Of a stretch of DNA of 64,000 nt, positions 1-11,811 are shown piece after piece. How positions within the stretch are numbered: position 1 is the stretch's first letter; the number at the start of each line of letters is the position of its first letter. The position numbers and the translations under genes were made by a program. The notes beneath the pieces were generated by a model. That model had not been told where the DNA came from. It did no database searches and saw only the letters and a program-made list of their open reading frames with translations. The stretch is from Dermatemys mawii (lineage: Eukaryota; Chordata; Testudines; Dermatemydidae): assembly GCA_007922305.1 (NCBI GenBank), contig ML677335.1, positions 39,376,642 through 39,440,641 on the forward strand, written 5' to 3'.

Positions 1-593
1 GTCCTAACTTGTAGTGGAGAGACCCCTGATTGGAAGGTGGGGGTGCAAGTTATAATGTCCTATGATTAAGGAGGCTGCTGTCAAAATTTAGATACGCAGC
101 AAGACTGACTTGTTCATGACAGCTAGTAAACATCCTCTGGCCATAGGCAAAAGTTTAGCAGTGAAGGGAGAGTAGTTGGCATCTTTCTTCAAATTTCTTC
201 TAGTTTGTGTTAAGAGGCTTGAGGGCTCTTTTTATTTATGTTGCTCTAAAGGGAAATGTATATTCCCAACCTTCATTCTATATTAAAATTATTTTGTTTA
301 GAAAAGGTTTTGGAATCCTTCAGGTGCTATATCAAGATTCTGGCGTTGACAGCCAAGTTTTTAATCCTTTAAATGAAGCTGTTTTTCCCTGCTGTATTCT
401 AGGAAATTGTGATTAATTTATCAGGCAATTGAATGACTGAATCTGTAGACTATACCCCTGTGGATATAAAATTGTTTCTTCTAATACAAGCTAGAGGCAG
501 AATTTTATGAATCCAGAAAGCAAAATGGATGGGGGGGAATCTTACCACTTCACATGAATGAAGTTGGAGTAACCAAAGCAGGTGACTACCTAC
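1..593. other. Non-coding flank, nothing recognised
   Basis: AT-rich unique-looking sequence before the first LTR. A 69-residue open frame at 207-416 has no recognisable domain and no supporting context. Confidence 0.5.
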
Positions 594-1234
594 TGTGACA
601 AAGCTCCAAGTCTGTCCTTGTGGGTCCTGCGCTTCCTGGCAGATTTAGGGGCCTCAGAAACTCATCTAGGCCCCAGAGTGACCTCCCTTTCTCAGTATAA
701 TTGGCAAGAGTCACCACCTAGTGAGTTACCTTCATCACAGGCCAGTATGGAAGATGGAAAAGGGGGGAGCCCGGGCCCACCCTCTACTCCGGACTCCAGC
801 CCAGGGACCCTAATAGTATCAGCTAAGATGGCTGACCTTTTAGGCACAAAACACAATACAATTCCCTGGGCTACTTCCCCACAGCAGTCCCTGCTTCTTC
901 AAACTCCACTTCACCCTTCCCTCAGGGCCTCCTTCCTTCAGTATGATATGTTGTCCAACACTCAGTCTCACCAACAGCATAACTTCCTTCCACAGCTCCT
1001 CACATCCACCGCCCACCTGACTAACTGGGAGGTTTTTATCTGGATTCAGCCAGTCCCTGATTGGCTTCAGGTGTCCCAATTAGGCTAGCTGTTTCTACTC
1101 CTTTCTAGAAGGTTCTTAATTGGCCCGGAGTAGCCTTTGTTTGGCTATCCAGGGAACAAGGACCTGCACATCCTAAGGCTGATATACCTGCCTTCCAGCA
1201 CTCTCCTATACCCTTCTGGTCTGACTCCGTCACA
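594..1234 (-). mobile_element. Solo LTR, copy 1 of a repeated family
   Basis: A 641-bp unit that on the minus strand starts TGTGACGGAGTCAGACC and ends GCTTTGTCACA, so it has the TG...CA ends of a long terminal repeat. It is flanked by the 4-bp repeat CTAC (590-593 and 1235-1238), which fits LTR integration. The same unit recurs at 32718-33379 with clear near-identity along its length. No retroviral or gypsy body lies beside it, so it reads as a solo LTR left by recombination. It also resembles an LTR I remember from chelonian genomes (memory only). The 168-residue open frame inside it is on the strand opposite to the inferred LTR direction and is treated as chance. Confidence 0.75.
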
Positions 1235-3940
1235 CTACGTAACAATAAGAGTCATTGTCCGTTGCATAATCAGTCAATAACTGGGTCTGGTCCTACAAAC
1301 CCTCATGCAAATAGGTAGCCCTTAGGCAGACGAAGACCCTACTGTTCTATACTATGTAATTTACAAAAGGAAGCACCTGCCATTGCCAATTCTGCAGCCC
1401 TCTGCAACAGAGGGAGCCCTGAGGTTTCTCTCCTCTGGCAGTTGCTTGTGGGAACTAATCTAGTTTGTATGGTGCTGAAATCTGCAGGCACGAGCACTCA
1501 GCCACACAATGGCTCCCAGAATCATTAACATTTTTTTAGCAATGGCAGGACAAAGGTATTTTTTTTACTGGGTCTACTTGCATGGGTACAGATTATGTCA
1601 GTAGTATTTCTATAACTAGACCATTCACTTAAAATAACTAGATGAAAAACATACAATGATCTGGGTGAAACACACACACCATTTTCAGTACTGAAAAATC
1701 TTGACCGTGAAAACTGGCTGCATTTCAAAATCAGGATGTGTTAGTGTCTTCCAATTTTTTTTGTCTGGAAATTAGGACAAGTGGAGAAAATAGGACTATA
1801 CAAGTTTAAATTACATTTTCCAAATTTAAAAATGCAAAATTTCAGATAAACCAATTCACACAAAACCCATGCTACTTTACAAGTTTTTTGCCAAAATACA
1901 ATAAAGGACGTCTCTGAGATGTGAAATACCATGGAGAACAGTGGCAATTCGTTAGAAATTTTGCACAGTATTATCATCCATCACTTAATATAGTATTTTG
2001 TGTCTTAATTTCACTTCTCATTACATTTTTATCAGCATTAGATTAACCCATAGTGTCCATGTTCAAAGAGGTGCTGTCAATCTGCATCATCTTGAAAAGC
2101 TTACTCCTGAGCATTAAAAGGAGCCTACAAAGGATTTTGTAAATTGATTGAACCTTGTGCTCCCTTTTGCTTATATACAGAGGAGCTGGGGGGACTTTTT
2201 CTGCTGAAAAAGAAATGTCAAATATGGCCGCCTCTGTTTTTCCATCTTACTGCCTCAAAAAAGCTTCTGGATGTTCAGAACATGTGTATTGTGAGCTCTT
2301 TCACTTTACTGAAGGGACATGAATGCTGAATATTTAACAATGAATTCCCTTTTCCAAAATGTTCTTCACTGAAATTAATTAGGCATTGCACAATATAAAC
2401 AAATTAAACAACCTGACTAAAAATTCTTTCTATTGCTCAACTTTTCCCTTTGTACGGTCCACAGTTTGCTACTTAAGACATCTGCTGGGGCCAGACAAAA
2501 CTTGACTTTCTAATGTTGTGGGGGTTTTTTCTTTGAAACAGCTTCATGTCACTGACTGTGCTCTTCAGTAAAAGTGGCTGTTTTGCAACACATCTGCTTA
2601 TTGGCCTTGCTTCAGGATTTATAACTGAATTATTTTTAAGTTGCAAGGATCTCTTCTGGTCAATTAAAAATCCTTCATTGGCTTATTTACCCACTTCTTG
2701 AATTGAAATGTATGCTCATAAGTAAAACCAGTTTAGTACCAAGTTTGCATTGATCAATTGACACTGAAAAGACACAATCAGGATTTTATGTGGATATATC
2801 ATTCTCATTTTCAATTAGACAAAAGTAGTTTTGGAAATGTTCATTTTTTCTGATTTTACTTTCCATCACCATTTAAACCAAGACACCTTGATTTTTCTAA
2901 TGCCACACCACACATATGGAACACAGAATCCAACACTGAAGTAAATTAATCACATACTGGTCTTGGGGAAAAAAAGGATACTATCAAGGAATTAAGTTTG
3001 AGATGAACAATATTTGCAGGAAAGCTCCAAAACATCCTCTAACATACAACTAGGTACTTTAGAACATTGATGCAAAAGGTTCTCTTATGGTTTTAAGGTA
3101 AAGTTGTACGTTCATGACTGAGTCAGTGTTTTGTACTTCAGTGCTATAATTTGCTGCATTTGGGTCTTGGTTACCACCATATTGGTAGCTAGTATGTTTG
3201 TGATCCAAAAAGGATTAAGTATACTCACTTAGGAAATTACGTCTATGGGTCCTGTTTCCAGGAAGACAATGGGAATTGCAAGTTCTCAGCACTTCTTAAT
3301 ATCAGTCCTACAGTTAAAAATATGCATCACTCAGGTTTGGTGTCTTCTGCTCCATTTGTCTTTACAGCTTCTCAACAGCCAGCACAGAACCTCTCTTGCA
3401 TCTGAATCATGCAGAGAATGCTCATATTTTATACTGACACCTACTGTGACAAAATGTCTTTAATAGCTGCAATTATGGGGTGAGCTGGTAAGATTTGCTA
3501 TGACTGAGATGCAGTTCAATTATTTATAATTCATTTCTCAGGAGTTGTACATTACATTTTGTAGCGCTTGCACACAAGTGATTGACCTGCAGCTAGAAGC
3601 TAATTTCAGTAGAGCTGCTCTAGAATCTGTTTATAGGGTTTCCCTCCCCCAGTGTGGTAGCATTTCTGCTCCAGGGCTAGAAGATTGCACACAGGGCTTT
3701 GACTCCCCCTCAGCGCTGACACAGCACACTGGTTACCAACAACCATTACAGGGTAGTGACACAACTGGGGATGACCTAGATACATCCCCTGCACTGGCCC
3801 CTGGGAGCAGGGATGACATAGGGGGAGCCACCAAATTGCCATTGTGGCTGCTATGTCCTAAGCTTGATTCAAAGTTGCTTTGCATAAGAAAGAGACAAAA
3901 AACTGCTCTAGTGTATTGGAGGATTTGGTCAATCTAACCA
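1235..3940. other. Intergenic, no gene seen
   Basis: Mostly AT-rich unique sequence. Around 1281-1330 there is a short stretch (GGTCCTACAAACCCTCATG) resembling a low-copy amniote repeat. Open frames of 60-130 residues show no recognisable domain. Confidence 0.45.
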
Positions 3941-4875
3941 CAGTTTTCCAACTGCGGGTTGGGACCGCAAAGTGGGTTGGGACCCAATATGGCATCACCA
4001 GGGCCTGCATTAGACTTGCTCAGATCCAGGACTGAAGCTGATGCCTGAGTTCCACTATTATCCAGAGCAGTGGGGCGCTGGCTCCATCCCCCCACCTCCC
4101 AAGGTCATGTAGGAACGTTTTTGTCGGAAGAGGATAAGCTTGCCAATGTCCTAATCAGACAAAACTGAACACCCTAGCCCCACCTCTTTCACAAGGCCTG
4201 ACCCCCTCTCACTACCTTCCTGCTCCCTGGATGGCTCGCTCCCTCACTTTCACTGGGCTGGGGCAGGGGATTTGGGTGCAGAGGGGGTGAGGGCTCCACC
4301 ATGGAGCTAGAAATGGGTTCAAGGTGTGGGAGGAGGCTCCAAGCTGGGGTGTGGGAGTGGGGTCAGGGCTCCAGCTGGGGCTGCAGGCTCTGGGGAGGGG
4401 GTTGGGGTGCAGGAGGGGGCTCTGGGTGTGGGGGAGGGATGGGGCAGGGGGTTGAGGCATTGGATTGGGGCATGAGATTACCTTGGGCAGTTCTCAGCCA
4501 GCGGGGCTAAGGCAGGCTCCCTGCCTATCCTAGCTCCATGATGCACCCCAGGAGCTGCCTCAGCAGGTCCAGTTCCTAGGCAAGGCAGGAGGCTGTGTGT
4601 GCTGCCCTCACTCACATGCAATTCCCCCCCAGCTCTCATTGGTCACAGTTTCCGGCCAATGGGAATGCAGCACCGGTGCTCGGGGTGCTCGGCTGCTTCC
4701 AGGGACAGGTAGGGACTAGTCTGCCTTTGCACCACCAACCGGACTTTTAATGGCCTGGTCAGCAGTGCTGATGAGAGCTTTCAGGGTCCCTTTTCGACTG
4801 GGCATTCCGGTTGAAAACCGGACACCTGGCAACTCTAGAAGGGGATCATGGTGCAATGAAGTTTGAGAACCACTG
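3941..4875. mobile_element. hAT-like element with GC-rich interior
   Basis: The left end CAGTTTTCCAACTG and the right end, read inward on the minus strand as CAGTGGTTCTCAAACTTC, resemble hAT terminal inverted repeats. The flanking octamers TCTAACCA and ATTAACAG match at only four positions, so the target duplication is weak. The middle (about 4200-4510) is G-rich with a loose GGGTGCAGGG-type reiteration. Near 4817-4850 is an AACCGGACACCTGGCAAC motif that I associate with a separate reptile repeat, so the element may be composite. The open frames on both strands here come from the biased composition. Confidence 0.5.
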
Positions 4876-6771
4876 ATTAACAGATTGTCTTACCAGTTTT
4901 CAGGTGTTCCAGCAAATTAAGACACAGTCCCTTTGACTCCAAAGCAATTCTAGGATCCAAAGATTTCTGTGGGAACAATTATTGCTGCTGTCTCCATTAC
5001 AATCCCTATGCTACTGGTATGTAGCTTGTTGTTTTGTCAAGTGCTTTAAGAACCTTTGCTTTGCATATGAAAACTGCTCTATTTTCTGTATAAATTGTAC
5101 TATAGGAACATTGCAGACCTTCCCCCCCGCTCTGGTCCCTCTACTCAGCTACCATAGCACTGGTTTCTTCTGTCACATCACACACATGTCACTATTAGCT
5201 TAAGAGCCTTCTTCAAAGCAGTCTACATTTTAAACTAGCCTTCCTGGATCATTCCAACTCATTGATCTCCACCTATTTGCACATCTGTGTTGGAAGAGAT
5301 TTTCTTCTTTCCTTATGCAGTCTCATCTCCCCCTCTGCTATTATTTAACCCTAAAGTATTTTGGTCATGTAGGAAAGATGTTATGCAAACCCAAGGAATA
5401 TTGTTGACTCTGAAGCCTGAGGGCACCAATGTAAATTAATGGTCCAGTCATATAACATTGTGGAAGCTACTGTGTAAAATCCATTTTGTTCCATAAAATG
5501 ACCTGTGTTGAACTGATTTTTGATTTTCTATACTTGTTATAACATTCACCCAGTCATTTTAGCGACTGATCCATCCGAACAACCAGCAGCCTAACTGTTA
5601 ACTTTGTAAAGTGGACTCATTTAAAGTGATGCCTTACTGAGTTTGCAGCAGCAGCAAAAGAACCCAGCTGATAAACACCAGACCGCAACTTAAGAAAGTC
5701 CATGTACCTGCCTCTGAAGGAACATGTGATCTCTGCTGACTTTATATAGGCTGCCATGTTTGCATTTAATTTTGTTTTCTGCCTACACTGTTCAGCTCAC
5801 ACAGCATCAGTAGTATAGTATAGCCATGACTAACTCATTACTGTCACTGAAATCCAGAACAACTGACATTTGCCCTGCACTGGCAATACAAGCGCTACAG
5901 TAGTTAGTTTTTTAACCTGTTTTGTCCTGTTTAACTTGTGCACGATGGCTAGGCCAAGAGTGTAACAAATCAGTTTGTGCAAGTACAGGTGTGGACTGCT
6001 ATAAGTCATCACAGCTAACCAACTCCTTCGATTTTTGTTTGTTTCCCATACTGGCCTGGCATTATGCCTTTTATTCACTCTACCCGCTTCTGCATAGCTG
6101 GACAGTCTTGAAAACTCATGGTCTGTGACCTACAGTATTAAAAAGGAAACCAAGTTTAAGCTGTTGATGGAACCATATCTTAATTGTCAAGAGAATAGAA
6201 ACTCCCTATAGTTTATAAGTATTATTTACACTTGCAGCTTTGTAGGGGAGATGGGACTGTTGATTTCAAGGCACAGAGTGCCCCTTCAACTTTTGTTTTA
6301 TAGTAAAGGGCATGAAAACAGCAAGAGAAACATAATGTGACAACAGTACAAAACAATTGCTTTCTCCTAACACCGAACAAGGAAATGTATTAGAATAAGG
6401 AAGATTCTGTTTACAAAGTATTTACTAGCTCTGCTATAACCTAATCCTGTGGTTTAAAGACTCGGAGACTGTTTGTTCTACTTCCTTCTGTGCTGGAGCC
6501 AACTTTCAAGTACACCAGAATTAAACTAAACCTGTCATGCAGAGCTCTGTGTAAGCTCAGAAAATTCTCCCTCATCAACAGAAGTTGGTCCAATAAAATA
6601 CATTACCTCACCTACCTTGTGTCTCTGTATTTTTAATGTTTTTTGTGCCCCTTCTCCCACTTGTCAAAAATGTTTATTGTTTAAACAGAAGTTTGTTCCA
6701 CCATAGTTCATCTGTTCCTCCTGCTTAATGTCATGAACTTATGCTACACTATAAGATTCTGCCACTGAGTC
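4876..6771. other. Intergenic, no gene seen
   Basis: Unremarkable AT-rich sequence. Short open frames at 4982-5203 and 5830-6128 have no recognisable features. Confidence 0.45.
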
Positions 6772-6910
6772 ACAGAAGATAGAGATGGACAAGACTTGTG
6801 AGATCATAGTCTATGCAATGCGGGATTGCCCCTAGACTATATATTCTTGGATTTCAGCCAGTCTTCTTGTAATTGACTCTAAAGATGGAGGTTCCTTGGA
6901 AGACTTATCT
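6772..6910 (-). mobile_element. Degenerate CR1 LINE 3' fragment
   Basis: Read on the plus strand, GATGGACAAGACTTGTGAGATCATAGTC followed by CTCTAAAGATGGAGGTTCC has the layout of the reverse complement of a CR1 3' region. Many substitutions suggest an old copy. The family assignment rests on remembered CR1 sequence. Confidence 0.45.
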
Positions 6911-9900
6911 ATGACATTGCAGGCCCCAGTCTTGCATACATCATACAATGCAGAATACTTACTGGAATTCTCATCTACATACATAGCAAGGGAGAGAAAA
7001 GGGACATGACAGTCAAACTAACCTCCTGATTCTATGAGTGTTCTCTGGTTTTGCAATTATCCTGGTGTGGAATTGCTCCTCCTCAAGGGGCCAGTTTAAG
7101 CAACTTAATAAGCAAAACTGTGGTACTTCATTGCTCAGGGATCCTGCTCTTGGAGACGTTTTAGATACTGCTCTTGTGCTCGCATAAAGATATAAGAACC
7201 AAAAGATACCAAAAGACCGAATTTGATCCTCTCAGGTGAGGTAAAACTCCACTGGAACTGTATATGAATCCAGAGACAGAATGTGGCCCACAGAGTTTCT
7301 GGCCCTGATATTCTCCATCACTTATTTTGCCCTGCTGTAAGCTTCAGTGGAGCTATGCCAGAGTGAAGTTGGTATAAGAGGGGAATCAGGGACCTAACCT
7401 TATTCTTCAGACTCTTATGCTGAGCTTTTTCTATCCCAATATTGGAAAGTTACTACTGGAAGCACTGCAAGCCACAGTGTCCTTACAAAACATGTCACAG
7501 GTTCCCTCAGGGTGACTGAAGCTCAGCTGATGGTGAAGCTACCAAATACCTCCTTCCATCCCCTTTCCAGCTGAATTTTTGGGAAACAAATTCCTAGGAT
7601 CTCTGTGGTGTCTTAGAATGGCTGCACTGATCAAGAGTATGTGAAATCTAAGTGGCTGAAATCTAGCCATTTTCATTTAACCACTGCTGGAAATACCACA
7701 ATGGTGGAAGTTTGAAAGGGCAACCTTGACTGACTCTGACATCTTTAACAGGTTGCAATCTAATTTGCTTCTTTTCCTCACAGTGTCTGATCATTCCTTT
7801 TGATAAAAGGAGGCAGGGGGAGAGTGCATTTACTAGTGGCTGAATTTCTTCCTGTGTGGGACTATCCTATCTACTCTTCCCTCATTTTTTCATCTCCTTT
7901 TTTTATTCTAATCAGATTCTTCACCATAAATGTTAGAATGTTTCTCAAAAGGGGCTAAAAGAATTTCTTCAAAAATTTTCATTAAAAAGACTTCAAGCAA
8001 AAAAAAATCCCATTTTTTTCTTAATAGAATTTTTTTTTCCAATTTTTTCAATATAACAAAGCAAAATTCACTGGAACAAAAATCAGTTTTCATTTTTTTT
8101 CTCCTGGCAAAACCACAAACTGTTTTGTTGGGGGAAAATGAACATTTTTTCATCTTTCAGTGTTGTATGTGTGTGCGTACAGAAAGTGTTATTTTCCACC
8201 CAGGTCTAGTGACTCACCATTTTGAGTATCTCACCTGTAAAGGGGTTGGATATTTTGAGTACAGGTGCTTAGCACTTTTTGGAAAACGCAGGTGTGGCAA
8301 GTTGGGTACTTAAAAATTTACACAACCAACAGCACTCAAAAAAAAAATCTTGGCTTTTGACTCAAGTGCAAACAAAGCTACATGAAAAGGGGTAGGGGGA
8401 ATCATTCTGTTGCTGGGGGAGATAAATTGTGATCCTCACGCCAGCTTAATGTCAATATCAAAATGCAAGAAGGAAGAAAGGAAGCTGTTTCTGTGCATCA
8501 AGATGATATGGGAAACAGATGGATATCGCCCAAAGATTTATCACGCTACCTTTTACAATTTGACATTCTTGCCTCCATGCAAATTGATGCATCAAACATT
8601 TAGTTCTGACCGTGCTATTTATTTCACACAGTTTACCAGCCTTCTCTTACCATCATTTTATGCTGTCTATGCCATTGGCTGTTTTTTCTTGTAGGATTAA
8701 GAGCAAAGACTTGTATCCCCCTCCTCAAGGTTATATGTCTAATAGAAAATAGTTCACTTGCTTTTGTAGCACATATAGTACCTAAATAATTGAGAGACAA
8801 TCCAGACACAGTCAAACTCAGACCTACTAAGGGAAAAAGGAGGGCAATTTTCTGTGTCAGCATCTCTAAGATATAGTATACCAGCAAACGAATCTTGGGA
8901 ACGTACAGCCTCAGTAAACTTCGGAACTCGCAACTCTCGCGCACTCAGAACCAATCAGCAAACTACTGAAACCTCCGATAATGTTCACTGCTACATATAT
9001 AAGCCTATATATACCTATATAAGTACAGCGCATTTGGGCTGCAGTGATGGTAAATTGAAAGTCCTTAAGCATGTATTGAAACTTGCTTATCTGTGAATCT
9101 ATCACTTTCTAGTGCAGCAAGTCAATATAATACCAGTTATGAGCTTGTTCTGTAACAGTGATTCTAAATTGACTAAGAAATAGGTTAAGACAAGCTAAAC
9201 CTTATATGGCAAAGGGCCTTTAGTTGAGACAGACAATAACAATCCAGCCTTTAAAGTATGCAGCAAGCATGAGTGATCAATGAGCTGACTGGCCTGGTGT
9301 CAAATTATACGCATAAAAGGTATGACTTTGAAGGGAAAACCTTTGTGACAGACTCTGCTGACTGACTGAAAATGCACAGGCAACACACAGATTGATAGTC
9401 ACTTCTCCATAAATACACATGCATAAGGAACTGGCATGGAAGCCTATTCAGCCACAGTAGGGAGGGAACCTGTCCTCTTGTTGAGCCAAATAAATATGTC
9501 TGAAAATATTTAACTAGCTGTAATTTATGGCTCAACAGATGGTTACCGTACAAAGAACCAGATGATTGGTCCTCATGAGCATGGTTTTCTCAGAAAATAA
9601 CTCTACCATCTTGAGTTTGGTGTTGCCCTCTTTGTATGTGGGAGGGAACGTGGTCTAATAATCAGAGAAGGAGCAGGCATACAAGATGTTTTTGGTTCTA
9701 AAACCATCTTTACCACTGTTTCAATGCAAGTCACGCAGGCCAAAACTGTTAAATCTACCTAAATATGGATTCTAATGTTAGGTCAAAACCAAATTGCTCA
9801 GCCTTGCCTGAAAAATCAGGCCACTTATTGAGGTGATTAAGTATGGATTTTAGACACCCATATTTGGGCATTTGGGTTTCACTTCCCTATCCTGGTTTTG

Positions 9901-10528
9901 CTGAAGTCAATGGGAGTGTTGCCACCTGTGATAAGAGCAAGATTGGAGCCTTAACCTCTCCCTGAGTACATTACTAGCTACCTGCAGAAGACATTTAGTT
10001 AGGCCTGATTTAATAGGTGTGTACATGGGCAGTGGGTAAAATAAGCCAAGCCTTAATATAAGTATAATAGGCCTCAACCGTTGCCCATGGGTGTATAGCA
10101 TTTTGAGATAGAAGCTACTTTTATAATAACAGTACTTTGTGGTTATAACTCTAAAATCACACTCTAGTCTGATAATAAAAAGGGTTTTGCTCTAAGTTTT
10201 TAAACTGGATCCTGCTTTAACTGATAAGCTCTCTCAGGTTGAAAAAACTCACTTGTAAGCATTCCTCCCCACACTCCAAAGTCAAAGTGCTATCCAAACA
10301 TTAATTGACATTGTATTGAAACGGTCTTTGGAAAAAGTAAACTTCTAATAGCCATGAATGTTAAAGTACCAATATTCAGTTATATTGACTTTTTGTTTAA
10401 GAGCTATAAATATTAAAGGTCTAATAGATTGCTGGAGGGTGCCCTCCTGTGCTCTCCTGGAGAGCAGTCCTTCCACACAGTCGTCTCCTTGATCCTTTGC
10501 CATTGCACACCAGCACTGGGGTCAGGGA
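6911..10528. other. Intergenic, T-rich and AT-rich patches
   Basis: No gene seen. 7925-8160 is strongly T-rich on one strand and A-rich on the other, with many AAAATTTT-type runs; similar sequence occurs near 46381-46488 and 47701-47860, suggesting a dispersed low-complexity repeat. 8985-9030 is a TATATA-rich patch. Near 9904 is the motif TGAAGTCAATGGGAG, which recurs in the window. Open frames up to 127 residues fall in the biased stretches. Confidence 0.4.
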
Positions 10529-10596
10529 CATAGAATCATAGAATTGTAGGACTGGAAGGGACCTCAAGAAGTTTTCTACTCCATCCTGGCTTCCAC
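10529..10596 (-). mobile_element. CR1 LINE 3'-terminal scrap
   Basis: CATAGAATCATAGAATTG followed by GGACTGGAAGGGACCTCAAG is the hallmark 3' tail of CR1 read in reverse complement. Only about 68 bp remain. Confidence 0.6.
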
Positions 10597-11157
10597 TATT
10601 AAGCTTTATCTACTTCAATTATCAGCTCTTTTGTTGGGTGTTTATATAGTGCCTAGCACAGTGGGGTCCAGGACTGGGGCTCCTACATGGTACATGCTTT
10701 TATTTGTGTTGCACTAAGTGACACCTCTGAGGCCTGGGACTCTGTGCTAGCAGATCTGATTGCAAGCTTAAGGCCTGACAGTGCATTCTGGGCTCCTTTT
10801 GTGGCAGGAGGAATGTTCCCTAAACATTCGGTATCAGACAGAAATGTTTTTGGAATGAAAAATTGTTAATATTGACAAATGTGCCTTAAGTTTACACCTT
10901 TTCTAAGTATAATAAACAAGCCTTCTTACTGTCTTCCACAGAGCACTGCATAAAAAGCCAGGAGTCCTTGGTGCCGCTGATTTCAGTGGTTCACCTAGCA
11001 GCAAATGACTTTGTTCCAGGAAATGACATCTTGGCATCTCACCCTCTTGTGATTAGCAGTTCTTTGATTTACTCCCCAAGTCACTGTGTTTCTACTGCCA
11101 TTGGACTATTGCTAAGTGTGTTGAGCTTCAAGAACAACTTCCACCAGTACCCATGGG
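10597..11157. other. Intergenic, possible SINE tail
   Basis: At 10645-10685, ATATAGTGCCTAGCACAGTG followed by GGGTCCAGGACTGGGGCTCC resembles a tail seen in tRNA-derived amniote SINEs. The remainder shows nothing recognisable. Confidence 0.35.
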
Positions 11158-11811
11158 CAGGGCTGGATTTACACTTTATGCGCTTCTAGGCACAGCATCT
11201 TCAGTGCACCCCCGGCATACAGCTAACCTCCATGTTTTCTGTTTTTGGTTTTTTTTTAAAAAAAAAGAAACTTAAACAAATATAAACACAGCCTCCCCAG
11301 GAAGGCATGAGATCCTCCTCCATACACAGCACTCCCAGCCCGAGCCGGGACACAAGGTGGGGACTGTACCTCCCACCATGGGGAGCAGTCCCAGGTGTCT
11401 TCCGTCCCTCTCACAGCCTGGCATGGCAGCTGCTCTCCAGCTTTTGCCCTGGCAAGTGAATGGGGTGCCAGGCATGCCCTGACTTCACCTTCCCAGCATG
11501 GAGCGGAGGCACCAGGGTGGCCAAGATTGGGAAGGGGCCTGGACACTCCCAGCACCTTCAGCCCCCACCCCATCTGACTGCAGCTCACAGCCCCCCCGCC
11601 CGCAGGTAGGCTGACTTGGACACACTCTCTGCTCCAGCCCCATATGCTGGGCAGCCACCAACCCACACTAGGAGCCCGGCCATGCACAGCAGAGCTGTAC
11701 CTATCAACTTACTGTAGCAACATTTTAACTTTAACACACTTTTCACTTTTAGGTGCCCCTAGAACGCTGGAGCCCCTACGCCTACTGTGCCTAATTGGAA
11801 ATCTGTCCCTG
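11158..11811. mobile_element. hAT-like non-autonomous element
   Basis: The left end CAGGGCTGGATTTACA and the right end, inward on the minus strand CAGGGACAGATTTCCA, form terminal inverted repeats matching at most positions. No convincing 8-bp target duplication is seen (CCCATGGG left, AGAACTCT right), so the boundary or family may be off. The interior is GC-rich (11290-11640) and carries open frames of 60-143 residues on both strands with no recognisable domain. Confidence 0.5.

Noticed and set aside
582..1088. 168-residue open frame, longest in the window
   Set aside because: It lies inside an LTR, antisense to the inferred LTR direction, and recurs in truncated form in the second LTR copy. 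No domain is visible.
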